Below, in pieces: positions 40,150 through 49,982 of a DNA stretch of 64,000 nt. Each line of letters starts with the position of its first letter. The stretch's first letter is position 1. The translations under genes were made by a program, and so were the position numbers. The notes under the pieces were generated by a model. The model worked only from the letters and a program-made list of their open reading frames with translations, was not told where the DNA came from and ran no database searches. The DNA comes from Chamaea fasciata (taxonomy: Eukaryota > Chordata > Aves > Passeriformes > Sylviidae), in contig JARCOQ010000012.1 of assembly GCA_029207755.1 (NCBI GenBank), forward strand, positions 18,463,740-18,527,739, in the 5' to 3' direction.

Positions 40150-40676
40150 TGCTGGGATTTAACCTCAGCCAGCAACAAAGCTCCATAAAAGGATCATTCA
40201 CATTCCCCACCCACAGTAGGACCTGGGGGAGAATCGGAAACTGAAAGGGAGAAAACTCATGGTGGAGATAAAGACAAATTAACAGGTGAAGCAAAAGCTG
40301 CCCACACAGGCAAAGCAAAGCAAGGAATTCATTCCCTGCTTTCCATGGGCAGGTGCTGAGCACCCCCATCACACACAGCAGTGATTGGGAAGGCAGAAGG
40401 CAGCACAGCCATTGTTCCCCACCTTCCCCCTGTTCCTCAGATTTACATGACCCTTGGGTCACTTGGGGTCAGCTGTGTCCCCTCCCAAATTCTTGGGCAC
40501 CCCCAGCCTACTCCATGGTGCGTGAGGAACAGCAAAGGCCTTGACTTTGTGTCAGCCCTGCCCAGCAGTAACAAAAACATCCCTGTATTTCAACACTGAT
40601 TCCAGCACAAATGCAAAACACACCCTCCCTACCCTGGCTACTGGGAAGAAAATTGACTGAGTCTCAGCAAGAGTCA
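40150..40676 (-). mobile_element. Solo LTR, family shared with 48591-49982
   Basis: The left end TGCTGGGATTTAACCTCAGC matches the common bird LTR end that I recall as TGTCGTGGTTTAACCCCAGC. The body follows the same family: 'GAGATAAAGACAAATTAACA', 'AAGCAAAGCAAGGAATTCAT', 'CTGTGTCCCCTCCCAAATTC', 'GGCCTTGACTTTGTGTCAGC' and 'ATCCCTGTATTTCAACACTG'. The family is transcribed on the minus strand. 40525-40618 is identical, base for base, to 49829-49922. The right end (near CAAGAGTCA) is approximate, and a TTCAC word at 40145-40149 reappears at 40682-40686 but not at the exact boundary. Part of the TATA region is deleted. Open frames inside it (such as 40031-40462, minus) are not genes. Confidence 0.85.
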
Positions 40677-43600
40677 TAATATTCACTAATTAACATCTGG
40701 TGACAGGAGAAAAGGAAGAGTTACTAGGAAGGTTCTGATGGAGTTCAACAGAGGCAAGTTAAAAGCAAACAGCAATAAGGAGGAGAATAAGGGATGCCAC
40801 GTGTCATGGAGAGGTCTGTGTTGTTGAGGACTCCTGGTTTTGTGGCTGAACAGGAACACAGGGAGAAGAAAAGAAACTGGACACTGCGATGGGCAGAACA
40901 TTACCAGAGCTGTGGGTCACCTGCTTTCTTTTTGTTTGTGGGGCAGTGGATGATGTTGTGCACCCGTGCAGGCTCATGCCATCCAGGCTCTGTGTCTGGA
41001 GGGGAGATAGAAAAAGAGGGGGAAAATAAACAAAAAGAGAAATGCCCCTTGTGTCATATTGACAGCCCTGAGTAATCAAAAACCACGAGTCAGACTCAAA
41101 AGTACCATAATTTCAGTCTAATCAATCTGAGAGTTGAAGTAACAAAATGACAAATCTGATTAATTTTTAATGAGGGCCTTTAGATTCTATTTTCCTGGCA
41201 AATCACTTCATTTCCTAAGTGACACTAGCATAAGAAGAGGCAGAGGGAAACCACCTGATAAGAGCATGAATAGAAATACCGCCTTTCCCAGTGACCTGCA
41301 ATATTTTGAGTTCCCCTTTTGAGGAATACAGCAGATTATGACTTGGCTTTGGAGCTTTATTAAACTCCATGAGCACTGATTGGCATGAAATCATTTACAG
41401 GAGCAGCAGCACCAGAGATTTAAGTGATAAAACCCCACAGACATCCTTCAGTTGAAGCTCTGCTTCTGTGTTCCCCACACACCAAGGAAGACTGCAGATA
41501 CCTCTGGTACCAATTCCTCTCCTCCTGCCTGCAAAAAAAATACCAGGCTTCATGGAAGGGAAAAGAGAAATGTATCTGACTTTGCAGCTAGATACCTCAG
41601 TGTCTTGCAAGAGGGATAGGAAGAGCTAATACTGAAAATACCACATACCTTGTGAGGCAAAAGGTCATTCACTAAATGTAAATGGGGAATTTGAACAGGT
41701 GTCTATGACAGAGCTGGAAGCCCATGGGAGTTTAGTGGATTCACTGGGAAGTAAACAGGACTTGTGCACTAGGGCAAACACTTCAGGAGAAGCCCTAGAA
41801 CTGCTTTAAGAAACACAGAATTAGTTTTTGCCCTACGGCACTTTTTGCCCAGATTGAACGGCTAATTGGACAAAAAGCTAATAGTTATGATTTGGGTAGG
41901 TACAACCTCATAGGCAATACAGCTCCTCCACTCTTTGGAAGGGTAGCAGGCAACAGCAAGCTTGGTAGTCTACTGTTCAGAGAAAAATTCCCTTTTACAA
42001 CAGAGTCTCCTGATTTTCTAGACAAATTTTTTTTTTTTTTGTACATACTTATCTAGAGTGAGTGAGTACTATGTGCAAAGCATTTCAAGCCTCCTCATGA
42101 TCCTTTCTCTGTCTGTCTCACTACAGTTTGGCACTAGGTCAGAAAACCACTGAATAATTTAAACACCTTAAACACCACCAACACCTATTAAGAGGAAGGA
42201 AGAATTTCTGTCGTTTTTGTACTGCTGTGACATTAACATACTAACACAGAGTGGAAAAAATACACATACTTGCATGTAACCACATTAATTTTCAAATAAT
42301 TTGGGCTTTAACCATTAGCAGGTACAAAAAAAAGGAGAAAGCTTCATGAAGTGAAGAAATTCACCTTGACTGTGAATCCATTCATCGTGATTTTAATGGA
42401 TATGAAGTGATTTCTACCTTAGCTCACTGAGAAGTTTCATATTTGCAAGCTTCATTAAATACATACAATTACAATTTCCAATTGCAGTGAAAACAGAGAG
42501 AATTTTAACACCACCCTTGTTAAAACAGCTCAGCTTATAGCATCCAATTGTGTCATGCATTGCCAAATAAAAATAGTGCTATCAGTCTTTATTTGACAAT
42601 GTTGGTAGAACAAAGCAGAGACAAGCTCAGAGCACAAAGCTGCTGAGAGGCCTGCAGCTATTCATGGGGAAGGCTGGCAGTCATGGAATTTGTTCAGAAA
42701 TTCTTTAAAATGTGACAAAGGGAATTAAGGTTAAACTCCATGTAAGAGAGTATTTTTTACAGTTCATGTTCCTATTACTTTATTTTTCCTGTATTGAAGA
42801 AAGAGGTAATCTGGGCAACAAGATTTAACAAAGATAGAAAAAAAACCAGATGTATTTCCAATGTTTTCTTATTAAGCCCTACCAAAGAATTTAATAAGTT
42901 AAACTTTCTATTAATGCAATTAAAAATTTAATGAGTTTCATAATTTATTACTTCACAAGGCTTGAATTATAAAACAATAACATAAGCTGCACTCTAATTG
43001 CCTGAGTATGTCTGAAGACGACAGCGTGTTTAGGCTTTCACTTGAGCATCTAATCTAAATATATTACCAATAGCACAAAAAACATTGCACTTGTTCAAAG
43101 AGACATTGCAGGATTAATTGTTTTTTGGGACAAATAAAACCATTTTATTAAAGCATTATGTTTCCTGTTATATCCCACATTGTGATGGGGAATTTCCAAG
43201 CTCTTTGCTTAATATTAATACAGCTCTGTGGCCCCCTTGAGAGCCTGTTGAGAAAGATTATTCCCACTAAACCAATAACCTGAAATAAGATTGGGCTGGT
43301 AGTACCATGGAACTTTAGGGGCTGAGCCAGCTCCTGAAGGCATGGAATGAGCTCAGCTTTGAAGTGTGCCTGCAGCTGCACTCGGGTCTCTCCCTGGAGC
43401 CAGAGTGTGCTCCTTGCCCTGTCCCAGGATACTTTTTTCTTGAATGACTTTCCCAGCCATTTCAAAGCATCCTGAGTTCTGCAGTTTCCAAGAGGTCTCC
43501 GTGCTGGTCTCCTGCAGGTGGGGACAGCCCCACGCCCTGTCCCCAGCCCTCCCTGGCTGCCCTGCAGAGCCTGCCTGGGCTCAGCTGGCACAGGCCACTG

Positions 43601-44336
43601 AGCTCATCAGCACAGCTCCTCACAAGGGACAAAGAACATTTTTTAAATTAAACTCAGATTCTGAAATGTATCTCCCATTATCCCAAACAAAAGTTTTCCT
43701 ATCAGATGACGTTCAAAAAATATTTATATCCAACAGTTTCGTGCTTTTCCATGACAGTTTAATAATATTGTTAGCTATAAAACTTTTACAATACATAGAA
43801 ATTGACATGTTAGTTGACATGCTTCATATTGCATTAGTAGACTGAGTGGGTGGATTGGTTGATTTGGGGTTTTTTAAACATACTTACACTTCTGAAATCA
43901 TAAAAAATATATTCCAGAAAATACCATTATAAGAGAAATGGAATATTCCTAAAATGAGAATTTCTTAAATAAATCTGGTGTTTTCATTTCATGAAAACTT
44001 ACACTCTAAGCTTGACTCAAAATCCTGTTTTCACTTGGATCTAAAGTGAAAAAAAGTAGTACAGTTTTTTATTTTGTCCTTTGGAAGAGTGCTTTGTTGT
44101 TTAATTACCTGTAATTCATAAATTTGAATTGTTACTATGCCTGTCTGCCAGTCTTCCATCAGGTGGTGGTAAAGTTGGGCCAGACCCAAAAGTTTCAGAG
44201 TTCAAGTAAATTCCAGTCCAACTCAAATCAGCTGCTTACAAAACTGTTAACTCTCACAGTGAGAATTGTTCTCTCTGAAACAGGACAATTGGCAGCTTTG
44301 TTAAAGGTCCCAGACCTATGTGGCAAAAAGGAGCAG
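40677..44336. other. Non-coding stretch, no gene recognised
   Basis: AT-rich, with a T-run near 42029-42041. A GC-richer segment at 43330-43620 lies inside a 147-codon minus-strand frame (43148-43591), which is followed downstream on the minus strand by AATAAA-like strings near 43140-43150. No protein family is recognisable in it, and I did not accept it as a gene. Confidence 0.5.
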
Positions 44337-44407
44337 ATTTCTGGAATTTCTGGAATTTCTGGAATTTCTGGAATTTCTGGAATTTCTGGAATTTCTGGGA
44401 TTTCTGG
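44337..44407. repeat. 9-bp tandem array (ATTTCTGGA), about eight copies
   Basis: A nearly perfect 71-bp array. The 9-bp period keeps one frame open on each strand (Gly-Ile-Ser repeats on plus, Pro-Glu-Ile on minus), giving spurious frames of 153 and 66 codons. Each junction contains the short palindromic pair TTCTGGAA. The last units carry a single GGGA variant. Confidence 0.95.
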
Positions 44408-44590
44408 TTGCTGTAAGGTGTGCATCACTTTCTCACTGTCCCGGCTATGTTATCAGAGCACTTGTTGCAAGAATACCAAAAACTCATTGCAAGTGATCTC
44501 AGTGACATATGGCGGTTCCTTCCTGAGGAAACAATCTACATATTTCAGAATTTTACCTGCTTGTTGGTGGAGCTATGTGTTCTGAAAGGC

Positions 44591-45550
44591 TGTGAGGGAC
44601 TGAAATGTCCCGGGTTAATGGCTCAAAGCAATGGTCATTGGCAAAATCAGCGGGGCTTTGCTCAGCCAGGGGCAGAGGGGTGAACACCCAGCCCGGAGGG
44701 GACGAGCCAGGCTGGGAGCCAGGAAAGGGAAGAGGCTGATCAGAAGCAGATGCTGCCAGGTGGGACAGAGTTTGCACCAGCGCAGTGCCCTCCCTTCCAC
44801 AACTGGCTCAGCTCGGGAAACTCCCCTGGAAGGCCCGGGACACTCACACAGAGGGCTGGAGGTTTTCATCCCTTTGCACGGGCCACACCTGGCTCAGCTG
44901 CGCTGCCAGGAAAGGCAGGGCCACGTCGTAGAAGGGGCCGTGAACCATCAGAGCCCCCCAAAGGGATCCACAGAGTGACATCAGACAGTGTAAAACTCCC
45001 CCAGGGATTTGTGCTCACACAAACCTGAACCTGGAGTAACCCAGGAAACTTTGTGTCCCATGGGCTTCCCCCACCTCCGATGGATCAAGACTTTGGCCAT
45101 TTTCACCATCATTTCAACAACTGGACACTGAAATTCCAGCAATCAAACTTTGTCACTGAATCCATTGGTGACTTTTCTACTCTTCTCCTTTCTGTCTCTT
45201 TCTTTCTCTCTTTCTTTTCCTAACTTCTTCTCAGAATATATTGTAAACCGGACTAGAAATTCCAGTCAACACCTTAGTGAGTGCCTTGTTGTGCCTCGAT
45301 GCGTTCAAGTTGGCTAAGTTTGACTTTGCTAAGTTCAAGTTTGCAAAGTACCTTATTTTGAATGTTGTTTTAAAATTTCTAAGTAACTTATTCTACCTTA
45401 ATTTTCTAAACTTGGCAAGTAAAAGTTTGCTATGGAACTTCCTGAGAATTTTGCAAAAATTTCAAAGTAAATCAAACGACTTTCCCATTTACCCATTGAG
45501 AGGATCAGAGCTCATTACTGAATGACTAATTGATATCTAACATGGTTTAA
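44591..45550. mobile_element. Unclassified repeat-like block, possibly an LTR element
   Basis: Composition changes sharply here. A GC-rich half (44600-45090) is followed by a pyrimidine tract (45170-45235) and then a region of reiterated AAGTT, TTGC and CAAGTT words (45300-45430), such as 'TTTGCTAAGTTCAAGTTTGC'. It begins with a possible TGTGAGGGACTG end. I associate the AAGTTTGC-type reiteration with bird ERV LTRs from memory, but I found no matching right end, TATA box, polyadenylation signal or target duplication. Coordinates are approximate. Confidence 0.3.
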
Positions 45551-46436
45551 CTTCCTACCAAGACAAGCAAAGGTTTTCTATCATTCAACATATTGGCTGG
45601 GGGGTTTTTTTGATTGTTTGTTGGTTTGTTGTTTTGGTTTTGGGTTTGTTTTGTTTGGGGGGGGTTTTTTTGGTTTTTGGTTTTTTTTTTTTGAGAGGGC
45701 AACTTCTGTTTTTTGGAGTCAGGCTCAGAGTTTGAAGAAGATGAGGAAAAGAAAGACACCATTTATGAACACCAGTATTCAAACTGTCTTCCCTGGCCTG
45801 TTCCTTTCTCCTCCCTCTAAAGACACAGAGGAAGAACATGAATAGAAGTAGTTGCAGGGTCTAACAGTGCCATTTGTCTCTGCCAAGATTCATCAGCGAT
45901 ACAGGATTACAAGAGGGAACAACTGAAAGGTTAAGGATTTATCTAGAACATCTGAAATGGATATTAAACTGAGATTTATAGCAAAGTGATTAATGAGAAT
46001 TAATGCCTTCTGTCTTAGCTACTGTAGTACTGAAAACAAAGAAACTTGTTCCCTTTCCAGGAGCCATCACTGACCTCTTCACTTGCTGGCAACACTTAGA
46101 GTAGGTACATATGTTAAACATTTTGTATTTTGACTTTACTGTGTAGAAATTTAGACAAGAAAATAAACATGTTCACAGGACTGGAGTGCTGTAAGCACGG
46201 AGGCAATGACTTCTGGAGATGACTGTGAGAAAGAAGTTCTAGTGTCTAAATGCGGTTCGCTGCCTGCTGAAACTGAGACCCTCTAAGCAATAAAAAATTT
46301 CATAAAAGCTCATAAAAGCAGTTTTATTGGTTTTGTAGAGCCATGATCAGTATTTTCCTTTCAATATCTATCTGGTGACAAGCTTTTTTAAAAGAGTTGT
46401 AGGCTTGCAAAGTATTTAAAAGACATGGAGTTAAGG
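45551..46436. other. Non-coding stretch with a G/T-rich low-complexity run
   Basis: A run of T- and G-blocks (about 45599-45693) of GTTTG/TTTGG type creates an artefactual lysine/asparagine/proline-rich frame on the minus strand. Nothing else was recognised. Confidence 0.6.
45599..45693. repeat. G/T-rich low-complexity sequence
   Basis: Irregular blocks of Gs and Ts, including runs of seven or more of each. No fixed period. Confidence 0.8.
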
Positions 46437-46523
46437 AGTGGCTGGGGGGTGGTGCTGGGCAGTGCTGGGTTAATGGTTGGACTCAGTGATTGCAAAGGAC
46501 CTTTCCAACCAAAACGATTCTGG
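46437..46523 (+). mobile_element. CR1 LINE 3'-terminal fragment
   Basis: In the sense direction it reads 'GTGCTGGGTTAATGGTTGGA', 'CTCAGTGATTGCAAAGGACC', then 'TTTCCAACCAAAACGATTCT'. This is the last ~85 bp of CR1, just before the ATTCTATG-type terminal repeats, which are reduced here to one degenerate unit. It is plus strand and strongly 5'-truncated. An open frame continuing from it to 46702 shows no known protein. Confidence 0.85.
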
Positions 46524-48389
46524 TAAAGATCAATGAAAAACTAATGGCCCATGAGCAGAAGGGCTACGAGCCTAACATCTTCATGCCCACGCTGCTTGGC
46601 AGGTTCACTGTAACTCAGAGAAAGCTGGCAGAGCAGGACCGAGCCACAGAAAAACCTGTCTGGTCTGGCTTGCAGTTCAGAACCCAGCTATCAACTGCAT
46701 GAGGTTCTAGAAGAACACTTTTTCAAAAAATATGAAATCTCAAACCTGAAGATTTTCATGTGTATTAAAAATAACAGCTTCTGCTACAGAAAAGAAGAAG
46801 GAAAACATTATTATTTCCATGTTGTTTTTTGCCATAAGTGTACTTTCTCTATTTTAGCCTCTGAATGGGGACACTAAAAATCAACGAAAATGTCTTCTGC
46901 TCGTATTAAATTATGTTTAACAAGATTTGAGTACTTAGTGCTGCAACTTACTGTCTAAAATGCTAAAGAATCTTTTAGTTAAATTAACATAACATTTACT
47001 AGGAATGAAACCAGCAGTATTCTTATTAAAATATAGGATAAAATGTATTCTTTACTATGTCTCTCAGTTTCAGTAAAGGTGATGTGTAGAAGGAAGTTGA
47101 AGAATGAAGTTCCTATTTAATAGTTGCATAGAAGGATGAAGTCCCTATTTCATAGTTCTGAATTAGTAGTAGCATTTTACATGCCATGAATATCTGGATA
47201 TTTATTCCATTAAAGGAGCCATTAAATACAGATAAGTATCATTAAATACAGTTGAAACAAACAGCATTCTCCACCTGGCCCAGCATTTTTATATTATTTT
47301 ATTTTTGTGTTCAATTATTCTCTAATAACAAGTGAATCAGGGTTCCTCAATCCCTGTGTAGATTAAAGGTGAAAGAAATCCCTGTCTGGATTTCTAATTA
47401 CTTGTAAATTTATTGCTTAAACAAAGCCACATACAGTTAAGGGAAGTCAGAAAAGCATTCAAAACATTAGAAATCCTAACAGGCGCTTCTCTTAAGATGT
47501 TTGCATAAATTCATTTTGGCTACTGTGATGCCTCTAGGGTGTTGACAGAGAAGAAAAAGAACCCTGAGAACAAGGGAGAAATTGTGCAAAGCAGCAAAAC
47601 AGACTCATTCCTTTTGGGGGACTCAGAGAGGAGATGGTTTAAGCAAAGATACTACAGCTAGTTTTGGATCTCTGTAATCTTAACAAGCAGGGATTTCTTT
47701 GCATTATTTTACAGACAAAGTTGAAATCACATTTTACAATTACTAAAACACATTTTAAAGAGTGTTGGTTATGCAGACTTTGAGATTATGACCGGAAAGT
47801 AGTATTAAAAAAAGAAAAACAGTAAAACTACTCTATATAACAGTCATGTATCCTATCCACAACCAAATTTGTCTGAAACACTCTACAGAACCAAATAAAA
47901 TTTACGAGCCCTGCCCTAAAAGTCATTGAGGTGGTTCACATAGACAAATCTAAGTTTCTCAAGGAACATTTCTATTCTCTACAGCAGTTATTCCACCGTG
48001 GCACTCTAGGTGATATAGAATACGAGGCCAAACAATTGCAAAATGATATTTGAAAATCTGTTCTCTCATAGGATCATGCACAAGAAGAGCATTGGGAAAA
48101 TGTTTGTGTCAATAGCATGTCCATCAATGTTAACATATAAACACAGGCAGAACTTGGAAGAAATTCCAAGACAAGTACGGTGACATAAAACATGACAGGA
48201 AAACCTTTTGGGCAGAAGTTAGGGGGGAAAGGAGAAAAAAGTAACTGTTCAGAAGTACTGCTTGTGATCAGCAATTTAATTCTCAGCAATTTCATAAGTT
48301 AAGGAGAGCACCCTTACAATGTTTGCAGAGCACTAACCACTCCAGTTCTTGGTTAATCAGCTTACAGGCACTGCACTCCTCTGAGAGGG
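46524..48389. other. Non-coding stretch, no gene recognised
   Basis: AT-rich. The first ~180 bp form an open frame after the CR1 tail, without homology that I can recognise. The rest holds nothing I can name. Confidence 0.55.
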
Positions 48390-48505
48390 CACATCCTCCC
48401 TGTTTTATAGCCGAGGAGACAGAGGCAGAGTTAGTAATGAACCCGAGCCTCCAGACCAAGCCAAGCCTGCCAGCTCATAACTTTATGTTACACGGGCTCT
48501 GAAAC
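48390..48505 (-). mobile_element. Degraded MIR-type SINE fragment
   Basis: The antisense MIR order is visible: 'CTGTTTTATAGCCGAGGAGA', 'CAGAGGCAGAG', then 'GAACCCGAGCCTCCAGACC' and a terminal 'GGGCTCTG'. The copy is old and gapped, with approximate ends. Confidence 0.6.
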
Positions 48506-48722
48506 CTCCCATGCTGCAAAGTCTTGAAAATTAAGCTCATTTAAAATAAAACCAGCAAAACACAAAGTGATATTGTCTACATTAATTAACTGTCATGGCT
48601 TTAACCTCAGCCAGTAATTAAGCACCACAGCCACTCGCTCACTTCCCTGCCCCCCTCCCAGGGGGCTGGGAGAGAATCCGGAGAGTAGAAGGGAGAGAAC
48701 TCCAGAGATAAAGCCAGCCTAA

Positions 48723-48727
48723 CAGGC
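48723..48727. repeat. Target duplication of the inner LTR, left copy (CAGGC)
   Basis: Identical to 49545-49549 and directly adjacent to the TG end at 48728. Confidence 0.85.
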
Positions 48728-49544
48728 TGTCGTGGATAACCCAAAATGTTACTGTATTCCGCATCTGTCTGTGCCCAACACTGTCACTGTGTCTTCAAAG
48801 GCCGGTGCTGGAAATGGGATCGGGGCTTGCTGGAGTCCCTTTAAAAGCTGGGGGTCCCTTGAGCGGCTCCACTCCGGCCCCGTGGGCTTGGGGGTTTTCC
48901 TGCCTCTTGGGGTTCTTCTGCCTTTTGGGGCTTTCCTGCCTCTTGGGTCCCTGACACAGAGGTGAGGCAGCAGGAGTGAACGCTGCCCCGTTGGATTCTC
49001 TCGGGTTTGGTTTTTTCCCAGGAAGGCGCGTTTCTCGCTGCTGCCGTTCCCCGGGCGGGTTCGGGCGCCGTGTGTGCCGGCGGCGCGGGGGAGCGCGGCG
49101 GCCCCGGCGCTGCGGCTGTGCCCGCCCTGCCTTCCCCCGCTGTTCCCTCCTGTCCCCGCTGTCCCTGCCGGGTTCCAGCCCTGCCCCAGGCGCCGGCTGT
49201 GGGCCCATCGCCGCCGGAGGAACCCAGGGACGGCGCTGGGGTCATCTCAGCTCTGCCCTCCGCGCCGCGGGATCCACCCCATAGGGAAGGGGTTCCCCCA
49301 CTCTTCTGGGGTTGTCTTTGTCCCCGGGGAGTTAGTGTGCCTCGGCGGTTTTGTATCTAGTGATCACTATAAATAGTGTCATTTTTGCCTGTTGCTGTTT
49401 GTCCTGTTAGTGAACTGTAATTTTTTCACTTACAGATATTTGTATTTCATTTCTCCATATTGGTGGAAAGGGATCAGTTAAAACTGTAAGGGAAGGCAGC
49501 TCACTGCAGAGCGCCTACCTCTTAAATTGCCTTGACCCAAAACA
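48728..49544. mobile_element. Nested GC-rich solo LTR, 817 bp
   Basis: It runs from TGTCGTGGATAACCC to TTGACCCAAAACA (TG...CA ends) and is bounded by perfect CAGGC copies. It lies inside the outer LTR at a point where the 40150 copy is continuous, so the insertion is later than the outer one. The middle (about 48990-49270) is very GC-rich and dense in CpG, unlike anything else in the window. A TATAAATA string lies at 49368-49375 on the plus strand (a TATTTATA on minus), which leaves transcription direction unresolved. No AATAAA was found in either direction. Frames on both strands (up to 137 codons) come from the low stop density of GC-rich DNA. Five-base duplications occur in ERVL and some ERV1/ERVK groups, and I cannot name the family. 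Confidence 0.85.
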
Positions 49545-49549
49545 CAGGC
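49545..49549. repeat. Target duplication of the inner LTR, right copy (CAGGC)
   Basis: Right-hand partner of 48723-48727. Confidence 0.85.
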
Positions 49550-49982
49550 AAAGCCAAGGCCGTGCACAAAAGCAAAGCAAAGCAAGGATTTCACTCCCTG
49601 CTTCCCATGGGCAGCCAAAAGTTCAGCACGGCCCCATCAGGTGTTGGTGGTTGCTTTGCCAGGCAAGCACCCTCAGTCCATCCTCCCCCTCTTCCTCCTG
49701 TTCCCACAGCTTTACACACTGAGCGCAATGGAAAACCACACACTGTGGAATATCTGGGTCACTTGGGGTCAGCTGTGTCCCCTCCCAAATTCTTGTGCAT
49801 CCCCAGCCTACTCCATCATCGTAGGGCAAGGAACAGCAAAGGCCTTGACTTTGTGTCAGCCCTGCCCAGCAGTAACAAAAACATCCCTGTATTTCAACAC
49901 TGATTCCAGCACAAATGCAAAATGCAGCCCCACAGCAGCGACCTCAGAGAAAATTGATTCCATCCCAGCCAAAATGAGCACA

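Larger units (their letters stand above)
48591..49982 (-). mobile_element. Solo LTR interrupted by a second LTR
   Basis: The left end TGTCATGGCTTTAACCTCAG (48591) and right end CCAAAATGAGCACA (49982) are TG...CA termini of the same family as 40150-40676, read on the minus strand. Its sequence is contiguous at 48591-48727 and 49545-49982. An 817-bp insertion with its own duplication sits between. Without the insertion the LTR is about 570 bp. The flanks TTAAC (left) and GTAAC (right) agree at four of five bases, an imperfect 5-bp duplication. Three-quarters of the way along it shares a 94-bp identical block (49829-49922) with the 40150 copy. The family's TATA box is mutated. No internal retroviral sequence is present. 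Confidence 0.9.

Noticed and set aside
43148..43591. 147-codon minus-strand frame with AATAAA-like strings downstream
   Set aside because: It looked like a possible intronless gene or processed pseudogene, but I recognise no protein, and AT-rich flanks produce such signals by chance.
44124..44585. 153-codon plus-strand frame with Gly-Ile-Ser repeats
   Set aside because: Kept open by the 9-bp array. The flanking residues look random and no family is recognised.
46490..46702. 70-codon plus-strand frame after a CR1 tail
   Set aside because: Reads fairly protein-like but begins inside CR1, has no splice sites at its edges and matches nothing I know.
48795..49376. Several frames of 77-137 codons, proline/arginine-rich
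   Set aside because: They lie within the GC-rich inner LTR, where stop codons are rare on both strands.
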